DNA from: Asterias rubens
Lineage: Eukaryota > Echinodermata > Asteroidea > Forcipulatida > Asteriidae
Length of the DNA: 64,000 nucleotides
Direction of reading: 5' to 3'
Assembly (NCBI RefSeq): GCF_902459465.1
Contig: NC_047062.1
Location: 21,891,919-21,955,918 of the forward strand
Shown: positions 27,501 to 36,740 of the stretch, in pieces
Layout of the letters: each line of letters begins with the position of its first letter
How positions within the stretch are numbered: position 1 is the stretch's first letter
Notes under the pieces: model-generated
Told to the model about the DNA's origin: nothing
Seen by the model: only the letters and a program-made list of their open reading frames with translations
Databases searched by the model: none
Made by a program: the position numbers and the translations under genes

Positions 27501-30500
27501 GACTCTGCCAATCGTTTATCATGATTTTTTGTATAGATCTTGTTTTTTGTTTTTTTTTACAATCTCGCCCCTACCTTGCCCAAGACACTTAAATAATCCA
27601 GCGTTCTGTAAACTAAGATTGCGCATCTTCATCAAACAATTGTTTCAAGAACTTGTTTGCTGAGTTGGTTTAATGAAAAGGTGTACATAAAGATTTTTAA
27701 AAGTATTCACATGTGTTAACCCCTCATATCCAACATATTCAAAAACTTGCATGGAGGACCTCTAAAACTTGAGCATTTTTTTCCTCATCCAAATCCATGG
27801 CTGGTCTAAATGAGCAGCTGCGGTTGTTGCTAAAGGTAGCCACAGTTGCTTATTTTGAAACAGCTTTTAGGCCCTTTTTGAAACCACGCCTTGGGCTTAG
27901 CCTTTGACTTCATCTGCCTGCCTGTCTGAAGCCCCGCTCCCAAAGTTTGTATTTTCAAAACAAATGTTGTAGCCTAAGCTTGAACTCAAGCTGAGGCCGT
28001 GTCCGAAACGGTGACTTCGGCTACAGCTACGGCTAGATCGCTCGCATCTGCCTATTCTTCAACACTGGCAGACGCGCTGATCTAGCCGTAGCTGTAGCTG
28101 AAGTCGCGGTTTTGGACACGGCCTAAGAAGGGCCCAAGTAAGGCTGTGTCCGAGTTGGCAGTTACAGCTACAGCTACTGCTAGCTTTCTGCATCATCATG
28201 TATTGTCCCAATTCACCTGACGTAAATAATCTTGGATGCGCCATACTGGTGGGCAATGTCAATGTGCGTTATTCAGTGAAGTGCGCATTTTAGGCAAGCG
28301 TTTACATGAAAACTTATTGCCCACCAACATGGTGAGCGTGGCACAGTCGCAGCGTGTGACGTGCATGCAAGGGGTCACTTGAAGTATAGGACATCCTTAG
28401 TAGCACCATGGTGAGCGTGGCACAGTCGCAGCGTGTGACGTGCATGCAAGGGGTCACTTGAAGTATAGGACATCCTTAGTAGCACCATGGTGAGCGTGGC
28501 ACAGTCGCAGCGTGTGACGTGCATGCAAGGGGTCACTTGAAGTATAGGACATCCTGAGTAGCACCCTTAGCGACAGTAATCACCAATTCGATTATAGCTA
28601 GCCTAAATGAACCAGAACTTAAAAAGGGCAAACAAATAGCCTGCCCTCTTTTTAGGATAATGAAAATCAACAGTCATGGTTGTTAAACACACAGGAAACA
28701 TGACTATGGTTACAGTAGCAAAATAAAGGCCTATTGTCCCCCTTTAAACTTGGGATAGGATTGTAGGGGCAATGGTCCAATAGGAACGTAACTGGGTTGT
28801 TTCTTTTGTAACAAATCATGACAATAAAGTGTTGGCGAAGCCAGTCACTGCACTTAATCTGTGATGGCTTTTAGATTATCTGCGAATAAACACAGTGTCT
28901 ATGTAGAGTCCTGTTCATAGGTGTTGGCTGCCCAAAGTACAAGATATGATTATTTGAAATGGTGGACCACCCCTAAAGTTACTATTATCTCTGATTATTA
29001 ACTTTGCTTCAAACTAGGCCCAATTTCATGGCTCTGCTTACACCGTGAGCAAAGAATCAGCCCTGGTCTGTGGTTAAGTTTGCTTTTCTGAGAGTGCTCG
29101 GCTTCACTCCGACCAGAATAAATAAAATGAAAACAATAATTACTTTTAGTATCAAGTCATCTCAAGCTCTGACAACTTTTAGTTATATTTTAGACATGTC
29201 AAAATACTTGTCTGGCTTTAAATGGACATGTTTCCCATATTTAAAAATGATGCTTGCTACCTGTAGATGACTACAATTTTGTTAGGGTGACTTTTATTTG
29301 GGGACCTTTTCATTATAATTTCACATGTATTTCTTCTGTAAGTAATGAATAACAAAAAAAATTGACCATGCAGGGTCTAAACTCTATATTCTTGTAGGCA
29401 GTGACAAGTAACAAAAAACAAAACACTGTGGCCTAATGCACATTGCTTATGATCGATTCTGCTCAACTTGATAAATTTGTCTTGCAATTGTTTTTTATAT
29501 ATAAATATATTTTATGAGAGATCGGCCAACTCATAGGGCTGTTCAGCCACTTCATAATCAGGGCTACACTTAATCCAAATCAACTGTAACCAGGGGCACG
29601 CTGTCACCTACTCTTGGGGCTGAAATAGGGTTTTCCCCCTTCACAGTCCGTAAGGATGAAGGCATGGGTATCATTTTTTTTACCGACGCAGCGTGGCCAT
29701 AAGATAGTTCACCTTCAGGGCAGTTTACAAACTTCATGTATTTTAAGAGTCCTCCATTATTTGTTTTACAAGATCAAAGTGATCAATGATGTCAAGAGAT
29801 TGAGAGAATCGATTCAACACAGGGCTTGCACTTTGGATAGGAGGTAGTTATTTACACAGAATACTGTTTGACCAAACAGATCGAACAAGATAAGGGTACA
29901 TCTGTACATTGGCAGTTGTTGAATATGCAATGAGTGTTTGCTTTGGATTGGGTTAGAACAACTATAGACCATGTACAGGACATGTTTTATAAAGGCAAGC
30001 AAACTGCTAACTTCACACTGACTAGATTAAGTATTGTCGTCTAGTTACTGAATCACAATTTCTTGATTTGTGCAATTCATAATCATCATAGATGTTTATT
30101 TATTTACTTCTTATTTACCCTGAGGAAACCTCTCAGTGAAACACTGTTTTTCAGAGGTGTCCAGCAACTACAAACACACTACAAAAACAGCAAACTTTAA
30201 ATAAAAACTACGGACATACGACAGCAGCACAAAAACTTTGCAACAAGCAAATAGATGTTGAACCATATAATAAGGAAATTTATATTGCGCATATATCCAC
30301 CTAATAAGGTGCTCAAAGCACATGAAAAGAAGAACACAGAAACATAGGGAAGAGGGAACAAAGGGAAACAAAAGAAAGAAACAAACTACTGAAAAGCTGT
30401 TTGAAACAAATGAAATGCCAATGATTGTAATGAGAGAGATTGGCTGTTGCCAGCTTGGTGTTTATATCCCCTTTTGGGAGTTTGCAAAGTTCCCTTGACG

Positions 30501-33500
30501 GGAAGATCATCTAAACAAACTAACAAACAAACAAACAAGCAGACTTGCCGAGTAAAAGTCAGGTCAACTTTTAATCTATATTTCTCAATTGCATTTGGTT
30601 AGGGGAAAACGGCAAGATTTCTTAATGTAGCTAGGTTTAAAGTCGATTCTGATTCTTATTGTGCATAAAAAATATTTGAAATAAAAAATGTCTGAAATGC
30701 TGTTTGTTTCAGCCACATTGTTTTTTGTTACATTGCAAGATTAGAAAAGCATCATTCGTTCGTCCTAATACATCTAAGCATAAAGTGTAAATAGAAATTA
30801 GGTTCTTAGACCCGATATTATATTACATCGGTGAAAGGGTAAAAACAAATTATACAAACAGTAAGCTATGATTTTAAAAAGCAATCCTTATAAGAAGTAT
30901 TTGAATTTTCTTCAAGTCCAAGATTGATGCATTTCTTATTTCCTCTATAGCAGTAAACACTTCTCTCTTAACACCATGGGGGGAAGTAAGTACATGGAAA
31001 AAAAGTACAAGTAAGTCATCACCTTAAAAGAAAACACCCTCAGCCACCATGTCTTTGAGTTGTTATGTCACCTCGCCTTGCTCTGGTTTCATGGAGACCC
31101 TCACTTCCTTGTTCCCACTTTTTAGAAGTTGTATACTCTCCCCGTTATTTATGTGCATGATTTGAAATTGATAGGGTTTGGGATGCATGGTGAACATTTA
31201 ACTTACATTTTAGAGTCTGATACATCATGGAGGCAATTGCCTCCGTGGCCCCTGGTCATTGCCTTGGTGTCCTTTGAAACGTCACTGGCCAAAATACCAT
31301 GGAAATAACGTTGTTGCAACCAGCACTTTTTGTTTTCTCTCAAAGCAAAATAAGTTTTCTTAGCAGCAGAACAAATTGGACCCATGGACCCTGATATTTC
31401 AAAAACTTGCTTAGCACTAAAAACATTTGCTAAGCAAATAGTGGTTACCAGCCAGAACACCATACAGTTACCATTGATGCGACTGGTACCCTGTTATTTT
31501 TTTGCTTATCCAAGAAATGTTCCAAGCAGATTTTTATACCTAATAGCTTTATGAAATTGGGACCAGTACACTCTGTTTCAGATCCTCTTCATAATGCATT
31601 TTGATGACATACTTAACCCATTTTCTTCACCTCACTCTATTTCATCCTGCAACCCACCCTTAACATTGGTTCAATCTGGAAGTTCAAGGGTTGGTGGTAG
31701 GATACGTACTGCTGTTTAGTTCTATTTATCTGGCCTTTTTAATGGCTGGCTTGTACTTGATGCATTGGTTCATTGAATTACAAATACAAAAAGGTGTTTT
31801 GGCATTATTTGTATATATACTCGGTAACTTGACTTGCACATGTCTTTACTATGACTTTGAAAAAAACTGATAAATCAAATCTCTGTCGTGGGCGTCATTA
31901 TATATATGGCTTTCATTTCTGACAAGTCTTTTTTCCCTGCCTGTGTCTTATTTCAGAGCAAATAGCAAATATCCTCACACTCTTGAATTGAAGAACTGTC
32001 AGTTTTGTTAAATCTCCTTGACGTGGTTTTCTCCATTCCAGGCTCCATTCACAATTCCATTGCTGCGTCCCGCGTGGAGCACGCCCTCTCTGAAATAGCG
32101 TCTTCCGAAGGGAGTTCCATCCCGAAGCACGGACGCTCTCAACAAATCTGGATGATGCAGGCCCAGATCTGGATGGAAATTGGTGAGTGACTGTCGGAGG
32201 AAAGTAATCTCCGCTGCTGTTTTTGATATATATATATATTTATTTATATTTTTTGGGGGGGGGGGGGGGCTCATTGATTGAGTTTTTAAGAATAGAATTT
32301 TGTATTGTAGTTCAAATTTAAAAGTTGTTATATCATTAGGTTATATTAAAAAACCAATTTAGTGTACAATAGAGTATATTTGGTTTCACATTGGAGTCTG
32401 TCTTGATATTGTAAGCAGTCGACACCCGTTATAACAGGACAGCAAAACAAAGAAACGCAAATCAGCAATGAGATTCAGAACTTCAGAATGTACTCTTTAT
32501 AAGCAGAACCTCTTTGTAGCAGTGCTCTTTATATAACAATGGGGTTGACTTTTCATGAAAGCTTTATCAGTTCTATGGCTATTTGCATATCATTGATTGT
32601 ATTTTATGTTGATAGAATTTGTACGTTCAATCCTGCCCACCCAAAATGGGAACATTTTGCTTTGAATTTTAGCCGAGTTTTATCTGAGTCTGGATAAGTC
32701 CAATGAGGCCAAGAACTGCATCCAAGAAGCTACACTGCTCTTCCCTATGTCTCATCACATACTCTCTGTGGTACGTATACTTTACTTTTATTTGTTTCTC
32801 TCAACCCCATAAAAAGTTTGTCTTCTTGATGTACATCTGCAGTTCCTTTTTACCTATCATCGATTCTAGTCAAACAAATAAACCATATTGTGCTGTGCTG
32901 TATTATCAATAACCTTTTTACCTGCATTTCATGTCATATTGCTTACTGTATTTTTGATATGTAAATCTGATAGATGTTAGTTTTGTATAATAATAGTAAT
33001 AATAATAATAATAATAACAGGTATTTAGAAACGCTCCCCATAGAAAACTATATCACAGCGCTTACAAAAACTGAAAATACACAATGTTTGAAAAGCATGA
33101 GAAAAAGAGAAAAGCTTAAACAGGGAAGAGATGTGTTATTAGAAGTTTTTTAAATTGGTCTGTAAAGATTATAAATTGTTTTTATCCACACACTGATGTG
33201 TACTAGGCACTGTATACTCAGTACTTTCCTCCAGCCACCAGGATAGCTCAGTGGTCTAGTGGTAAGAAATCTGCTCTAGCAATGCAAAGGTTGTGGGTTC
33301 AAATCCCAACTGAGTGGTCTGCCTGTGTTTTTTTTTCCACAGAACTCAGGAAAGTACTGAATATATAGTGCTTAATACACATCGATGTATGGGTAAAAAC
33401 AAGTTGTATGTATTTTCTTTTATTGTTGGTCCCTTTGAAGGGGTGTGGATACAATCTATGAAATATTTTTGTTTGATAGTAATTATGATCTTTAAGAGGA

Positions 33501-34779
33501 GTTTCGGAACGGACTTCATTTTTGCTATTTGTTTGATACAGCGTGGTGCTGTTCACGAGTACAACCAGGAGTACCCAGAGGCCAAGAACTGCTACGACAA
33601 CGCCCTAGCCATCAACCCGTCCCACATCAAGACCATGCAGGGACTGGGAGCTGTACTTCTCTGCCTGGAACAGTATGAGATGGCTGAGAAAGTTCTGAGG
33701 GACGCTGTCAATATCGATCCCACTGCTCATATGTCATGGTGGGTAGATCAAAGTTTCCTTCTTTTTTTTAAACACCACTACTGAATGACCATTATTTGGG
33801 TGGTTTTTTTTATAGTCATGGAATTGTTTTAATTTATTATCTATTTTTTTGCATTGATAAATCTGAACATTTGTTTGTTTATGTTTTTACTTTGTTTTTT
33901 GTTGTTTTTGTATTGTGTGTAGGGCTGTTCCCCACAAGCCTCTGCTTATTTGAACAGCCTCCTCACTGACTTCTTACATTGTTACACTTTTCTGAAGTAT
34001 CATTATCATTGTCCGTGTTTACTATTTTGCTTGTATTGTAACTACTACGAATTTGTCCTGATGATTCTGTCAATTCAATCTGGAGATGCATTTCTTCAGT
34101 ATAACTTGTGTTTATTCTCTGTAACTATTTCAGGTTTGGTTTCTTTTTCTATTTCATACAACAAAATATGCTTGAAATAATTGTCATGCTCATATCTTCC
34201 TTGTATTTATTAATGTCTCAGGCATGCCAGGTCAGGGACTTATGGATATGTCATTTAATGTGATTGTAATTAACTGGAAATTACTATTGTAGCTGTAAAT
34301 GGCAAACACAGTTATTATTGTGCTTGCTGTTTTTTATGTACACATATTGTAATGTTACAGATGTTTTTCTGATTTATTGTTAAATTACCTTTGTCTTTCT
34401 ACCCTCTGTTTTCTACTAGAAATATGTATTTTGAATTTATTAATGTTCAGTTTATTAATACGACACTCCTTAGGAGCTGTCTGTGCCTTTTTATTTTTAC
34501 CTTTGGCTTAGTTAATTTTAACTATAACATTAATTTGTAATCAGCTTATGTTTCAACCCTAGCAGAGTCTTTCTATTAGTTTTGAGTTCAATTGAAATCC
34601 AATCAATTTTTTTTTTTTAACTCCCATAAATTTTGTTTTCCTCCGCCAGGATCAATCTGGGCAAGGTACTAGAGTCGCAGGGTGAGTATGAGTCCGCCAG
34701 TGACTGCCTCCTGACAGGGCTACAGCTTGAGTCAACCTGCCCTGTCCAACCCTTCACAACGGTCAGCAGATTCCTCTGA
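9572..34779 (+). CDS. TTC7: Tetratricopeptide repeat protein 7 (20 exons, 851 aa)
   Basis: TTC7 bridges PI4-kinase III-alpha to EFR3 and FAM126 at the plasma membrane. Exons: 9572-9695, 10603-10751, 11216-11384, 12206-12324, 12942-13072, 13568-13683, 14826-14994, 19637-19700, 20516-20653, 21599-21682, 22556-22660, 23249-23363, 23496-23626, 24407-24567, 25590-25703, 26901-27001, 32042-32182, 32673-32770, 33542-33738 and 34650-34779. Phases fit at all junctions, giving 851 aa against about 843-858 in human TTC7B/TTC7A. The N-terminus (RLEADIEKYRVECNWEKVTELI), the EEEALLLLLISE segment, the QIPEALLKVQESL and LHLLALLLSSQK repeats, and the C-terminal SRVEHALSEIASS and AEKVLRDAVNIDPTAH helices match the family. 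It is a single invertebrate gene, so A or B cannot be assigned. Exon 10 is followed by an array of copies of its own 3' end. Introns are rich in transposons. The least certain boundaries are around short exon 8. Confidence 0.95.
9985..10268. mobile_element. TTAA-type MITE family C, interrupted by MITE B
   Basis: GGAAGCCGTTTCTCACAATG through to AATGTCCAC, then CATGTCCACTACCTTTAAG after the inserted element, matches one end of the 345-bp family C elements at 22.7 and 45.2 kb. The left end is truncated. It lies in TTC7 intron 1. Confidence 0.7.
10099..10248. mobile_element. MITE family B, copy 1, inserted into a family C element
   Basis: The 150-bp element has ends GGAAAAATTTTACG and CGGAAGATTACCC, and inverted CGTCGTCGCCACCAA near both termini. 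It is flanked by a perfect 8-bp ATGTCCAC duplication (10091-10098 and 10249-10256). The duplicated bases belong to the family C element it interrupts. The same element is found inverted at 58287-58457. Confidence 0.88.
10783..10835. repeat. Fragment of GGGCCCAATTT hairpin repeat (family D)
   Basis: TGGGCCCAATTTTATAGAGC is followed by a small TTAAGCAG...CTGCTAAGCAG hairpin, directly after TTC7 exon 2. It resembles one arm of the fuller copies at 11.6, 13.3 and 21.3 kb. Confidence 0.6.
11612..11872. mobile_element. Family D hairpin MITE
   Basis: The left end CTGGGCCCAATTTCATAGAG continues into CTGCTTAAGCG. The right end carries the inverse, GCTTAAGCAGCTCTATGAAATTGGGCCC. The interior holds further AAGCA/TGCTT pairs and a GACTGGTATT-like segment. 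Total about 260 bp, in TTC7 intron 3. Confidence 0.75.
12376..12480. repeat. (AAT)n tract with retroposon-like tail
   Basis: An (AAT/AATA)n microsatellite runs into CCGTATTTATAACGCGCC and CCAAAGGATACAAAGCGCC. The pattern recurs near 25720 and 33000 and looks like the 3' end of a dispersed element. Confidence 0.55.
13288..13489. mobile_element. Family D hairpin MITE
   Basis: GGGCCCAATTTCACAGAGCT...AGCTCTATGAAGTTGGGCCC ends enclose about 160 bases with AAGCA/TGCTT pairs. It lies in TTC7 intron 5. Confidence 0.75.
13748..14427. mobile_element. Long inverted-repeat element with a second TIR element inside
   Basis: Arms of about 190 bp are inverted copies of each other: GGGGCGGAAAATTTTCAAAG near 13826 against CTTTGAAAAATTTTCGCCCC near 14354, and CCGCAGAAAAATG near 14274 against its complement near 13914. 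The centre (about 14021-14170) is CG-rich, reads CTGCCGTGTGTACGC...GCGTACGCATGGCAG, and itself has inverted ends. It lies in TTC7 intron 6. Confidence 0.65.
14718..14785 (-). mobile_element. tRNA-derived SINE head
   Basis: Read on the minus strand it shows GGTCCAGTGGCTAGACTGCA (box A-like) and GGTTGTGGGTTCCAATC (box B-like), 70 bases overall. The arms do not pair well enough for a functional tRNA. It lies in TTC7 intron 6, just before exon 7. Confidence 0.55.
15670..15912. mobile_element. TIR element with TTAGACCTTA ends
   Basis: TTAGACCTTATGCACATGA at the left and TGCATTTAAGGTCTAA at the right are imperfect inverted repeats around about 205 bases without coding potential. Confidence 0.55.
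16337..16560. repeat. Two adjacent hairpin repeats with AAAACGCACC ends
   Basis: GTTGAATTGGCCATTGGTTA and CCAATGACC/CCAAAACGCACC motifs occur twice (about 16337-16440 and 16471-16555). A third copy at 45703-45830 has clear inverted ends GGGTGCGTTTTGGC and GCCAAAACGCACCC. Confidence 0.6.
16563..16762. mobile_element. TIR element with ATAGACCGATCC ends
   Basis: ATAGACCGATCC...AGGCTCCGCCC at the left is mirrored by GGGCGGAGCTT...GGATCGGTATAT at the right. The body is CG-rich compared with its surroundings. Confidence 0.65.
17426..17645. mobile_element. TIR element with ATAGACCGTATTGAATA ends
   Basis: Inverted ends ATAGACCGTATTGAATA and TATTCAATACGGTCTAT are perfect over 17 bases. Inside, GCCATCTTGTAGGGCA occurs twice as a direct repeat, with a short CA-rich stretch between. 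It shares the ATAGACCG terminus with the element at 16563-16762. Confidence 0.75.
17930..18097. mobile_element. Family D hairpin MITE, diverged
   Basis: TGAGCCAAATTCTACAGC at the left and AGCAGCTCTATGAAACTGAGCC at the right, with AAGCAGAA and TTGTGCTTAAGC in between. Confidence 0.6.
18860..19100. repeat. Degenerate tandem repeat of about 45 bp
   Basis: AACAACTGCCCATTTACAAC recurs with variants (ACACCTGC, ATCTGCCC, CTTGCCTA) about six times. The copies differ by several bases, so the array is old. Confidence 0.65.
19790..20030. mobile_element. Dispersed element with CACACAAGGC ends
   Basis: GGCCATGTCACACAAGGCAA at the left and GTGTGAGAAGGCC at the right are inverted. TTTCAGGCAATCTC and TTGCCTTCAAGTTG lie inside. 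A second copy is at about 42010-42220, downstream of the first OST-alpha gene. Confidence 0.55.
20150..20410 (+). mobile_element. LINE 3' fragment (reverse transcriptase C-terminus)
   Basis: The frame reads VTRTRTRESITPILKDLHWL then PIRARIDFKVLVL, which matches the end of many non-LTR retrotransposon reverse transcriptases (ITPVLKxLHWLPVxxRIxFK). It is followed by GCGCTATATAAGACTG and a TTATTATTATT tail. It is 5'-truncated and lies in TTC7 intron 8. Confidence 0.75.
21287..21567. mobile_element. Family D hairpin MITE
   Basis: GGGCCCAATTTCATAGCGCTG at the left is mirrored by CAGCGCTATGAAATTGGGCC at the right. Inside are repeated GCTTACCG/CGGTAAGC pairs. It ends about 32 bases before TTC7 exon 10. 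Confidence 0.8.
21641..22235 (+). repeat. 83-bp tandem array copying the TTC7 exon 10/intron junction (7 copies)
   Basis: The last 30 bases of exon 10, the GTGAGT donor and the first 53 intron bases repeat with an exact 83-bp period. Donors fall at 21683, 21766, 21849, 21932, 22015, 22098 and 22181. Each copy after the first has CACCAG before TTTGCATTGG...GGAAGG|GTGAGT, and TACTAAC upstream. The copies are almost identical. Copy 2 has TTTGCATAG, an in-frame stop; it and copy 1 also have TACTGAC in place of TACTAAC in the following spacer or nearby. Confidence 0.97.
22719..23062. mobile_element. TTAA-type MITE family C, nearly complete
   Basis: The 344-bp element lies between TTAA sites (22715-22718 and 23063-23066). 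It starts AGACACTGGACACTATTGG and ends in the inverse TAGTGTCCACTGCCT. The ends and TTAA duplication are typical of piggyBac-type non-autonomous elements. It lies in TTC7 intron 11. Confidence 0.85.
23697..24325. repeat. CTGAC-rich minisatellite in TTC7 intron 13
   Basis: About 630 bases consist almost entirely of TGAC-based words (CCTGACTGACC, TGACCAACC). A longer unit of about 120 bases beginning GACCAACCTGAATGACCTG is duplicated (about 23716 and 23836). The + strand is A/C-rich. Serine/valine-rich open frames on the minus strand are a consequence of the repeat. Confidence 0.9.
24895..25212 (-). mobile_element. tRNA-derived SINE flanked by long direct repeats
   Basis: On the minus strand GGTAGTCTAGTTGGTAAGAC (box A region) and GGGTTCGAATCCCACC (box B) lie about 35 bases apart, as in tRNA-derived SINEs. 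About 55 bases starting ATAATAGATGTTAAATTT occur as direct repeats on both sides (from 24895 and from 25150). Related copies are at 4.1, 33.2 and 55.1 kb. Confidence 0.7.
26047..26703 (+). mobile_element. LINE 3' fragment (reverse transcriptase C-terminus)
   Basis: The frame contains FADRAFWNKLPNHIRDTTSL then NTFKALLKAHLF and stops at 26448. This is the usual C-terminus of non-LTR retrotransposon polymerases. The 3' region ends with GGCGCTATACAAATTACG and a TTGATTGATTGAT tail. It lies in TTC7 intron 15; only the part from about 26220 is recognisable. Confidence 0.75.
27208..27320. repeat. Palindrome and dispersed repeat with AGAGTATACTGTTCG
   Basis: GTATACTCTGCTCGTCTTC and its exact complement are separated by 4 bases. 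The right side (GAGTATACTGTTCGAAA...ACCGGC...TTTTCAGAGCC) recurs at 47708-47800, and the left at about 35929. Confidence 0.65.
27995..28123. mobile_element. Hairpin element with GGCCGTGTCC ends
   Basis: Inverted ends GGCCGTGTCCGAAAC and GTTTTGGACACGGCC continue inward through GACTTCGGCTACAGCTACGG against CCGTAGCTGTAGCTGAAGTC. Another partial arm follows at about 28141-28185. Confidence 0.75.
28329..28565. repeat. 79-bp tandem repeat, three copies
   Basis: ATGGTGAGCGTGGCACAGTC begins each unit at 28329, 28408 and 28487. The first two are identical where compared; the last has CCTGAG for CCTTAG near its end. Confidence 0.95.
31375..31566. mobile_element. Family D hairpin MITE, diverged
   Basis: TTGGACCCATGGACCC...TTGCTTAGCAC at the left and AGCTTTATGAAATTGGGACC at the right enclose a GGTTACCAG...CTGGTACC inverted core. 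Confidence 0.55.
33175..33410 (+). mobile_element. tRNA-derived SINE with inverted flanks
   Basis: ATAGCTCAGTGGTCTAGTGG and GGTTGTGGGTTCAAATCCC form box A- and box B-like elements on the + strand. The unit lies between inverted copies of ACTCAGTACTTTCCT and AGGAAAGTACTGA. It is in TTC7 intron 18. Confidence 0.65.
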
Positions 34780-34795
34780 AGAACTTTCGCCCTGA

Positions 34796-34801
34796 AATAA
34801 A
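34796..34801 (+). terminator. TTC7 poly(A) signal
   Basis: AATAAA begins 17 bases after the TTC7 stop. Another lies at about 34859-34864. Either would give a short 3'UTR. Confidence 0.5.
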
Positions 34802-35639
34802 TACAGAGCTTGTTCGGCATTCCTATAGTAGTTTATTTATAATTTTATATTAATATATAAATAAAGGTTTCCTTTAAAGAAGGACCAGTCTGGTTCGAAA
34901 GCTAAGGCCATCTATCCTACTAGTTAATATGTAAATATAGATATATTGATTTTTATCACAGGCTTATCAGATTCTTATCATGTGATTTTCAAGAATATTT
35001 CCTAGTCTCTTTGAGCCTTCAAATATTCTTGAAAGGAGTAAAGCAATCACCAAAGGGAAAAAGAAATGGGCTGCCTTGTGTCCAAACCTGTAGTCTTATA
35101 TTTCTGGTGATAGCAGAGTCTGTAAAACCTCATGGAGTGTAACATTATAGGGTGTTCTGGGTCTAGAATATGGGGAAACTGGAGAGAATAGAAAGATGTT
35201 TATCAGATTCATAGTCTACACAACTCACAAAGGTATTACGCAGTGACATATTATTATGCAATTGTTTAGTCCAGTCGTGAGTTTACTGGCCTCACACTAA
35301 ACTAAAATCACTTAATTTTGAGCCGTGCTCTATTGTAGCATAAAGATTGGGGGGGGGGGGGGGGGGTGAAATTTCAGTTGTAATTAATTGGTGTTGCCTT
35401 CAGGGAAAATTGTTCTTCTACCTGGCAACGTTATCAGATAGACTAGATCCCTGTCATTGTTTAGTGGGATCATTTGGCTTGAAAGGTCAATGTTACTGTC
35501 TAGAGAACCGACAGGGACCAAGTACATACATGTTGAGCTGCTTAAGCACGAAACAATTGTGCTCACCAAAATTTAAGGTTATAATATAAGCACTGTGAGC
35601 GGCTCTATGAAATTGGCCCCTGGGTCCATCTCATAGAGA

Positions 35640-35911
35640 TACCTTTTACTCAATCGGTCGTAAAAGTTGCGAGATAATAATGAAAGAAAAAAACACACTT
35701 GTCACACAAAGTTGTGTGCTTTCAGATGCTTGATTTCGAGACCTCAAACTCTAAATCCGAGGCCTCGGAATCAAATTCGTGGAAAATTACTTCTTTCTCG
35801 AAAACTACGTTATTTCAGAGGGAGCCGTTTCTCACAATGTTTTTTACTCGTTGACAAGAAGGTTTTATGCCATTAATTAGTTTGAGTAATTACCAACAGT
35901 GTCCACTGCCT
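35640..35911. mobile_element. TTAA-type MITE family C, partial
   Basis: CAATCGGTCGTAAAAGTTGCG through GGGAGCCGTTTCTCACAATG to AGTGTCCACTGCCT, followed by TTAA (35912-35915). The left end is missing. Confidence 0.75.
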
Positions 35912-36154
35912 TTAAGTTCTAAACAATATACTCTGCTCGTCTTCATGAGAATGAGGATGATGTTCTGCCTGATACGGTGGAGGAAAAGTTTGAGGAGTTC
36001 GCATTGGTGCACCTTATAATCCCCAAACAGTCGTCGTTAATTTATTCTCACTCTGTAAAATTTGTTGATTTCTTAGTAGGCATACGTTTTGATACCAATT
36101 AATATAGTCCACTCATCACCGTGAACGAATCATTGGCCTCAATTAGTTCAAAGG

Positions 36155-36740
36155 AAGGTATATGTTTGGTAATCACTCTTAAAATTAAAATGCCAATAAA
36201 CTTTGGGTTAGAAGCCTATAACACATCAGCTTCAAATATTACTTACTGAGGTGCTGTAGTTTTTGAGAAATGAGTACAACAATGTCATGAAAATACGTTT
36301 GTAAATGCTTAAAATAATTTTCGTCTCATGAGACGAAAATTATTTTCATGACATTGTTTTACTCATTTCCCCAAAACTACAGCACCCCAGCACGTCATAT
36401 TTTCAGGGAAGCTTTCTACTATCATTATCTTCAAACTGTGTAAGTTTAGTGTCAATCTGTGGACATTGCGTTTTTTGTCCTACAAAAAGTGCATACACCC
36501 TTTAAGATAGCAGTTTATATACGCAAGAGAAGCGTAACTGTCAGTAATGTTTCTCAGATTGTTTATTCCCATTAGGGATTGTCGTCCTGCATGGACTTTT
36601 TTTTTTGCTCCGGATTTTTGGTGATATCTCAAAAACTCAACTTTTAAAATGAAATGTTCATATGTTAGTTTTATTATAATAATACATCTACATCTATATA
36701 GGATTGAAACAATCCAAAAACCAATGGTATACATTGCCTT
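36155..36740. repeat. Dispersed element with a 36-bp perfect palindrome
   Basis: The left part starts GGTATATGTTTGGTAATCAC and resembles 15090 and 53560-53760. At its centre (36311-36346) AAAATAATTTTCGTCTCA is followed directly by its exact complement. CAACAATGTCATGAAAAT and ATTTTCATGACATTGTTT extend the pairing on both sides. Confidence 0.7.

Larger units (their letters stand above)
27002..32041 (+). other. TTC7 intron 16 (5.0 kb)
   Basis: This is the largest intron. It holds a palindrome (27208-27249), a hairpin element (27995-28123), a 79-bp triple repeat (28329-28565), family D fragments and SINE-like debris. No exon compatible with the flanking phase was found. A 35-nt segment at 30951-30985 with good splice signals would shift the frame. 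Confidence 0.7.

Noticed and set aside
30951-30985. A 35-nt segment with strong acceptor and donor between TTC7 exons 16 and 17
   Set aside because: Its inclusion would shift the frame (phase 1 in, phase 0 out, while exon 17 needs phase 1). The exon 16-17 join without it matches the family. It remains possible as a poison exon.
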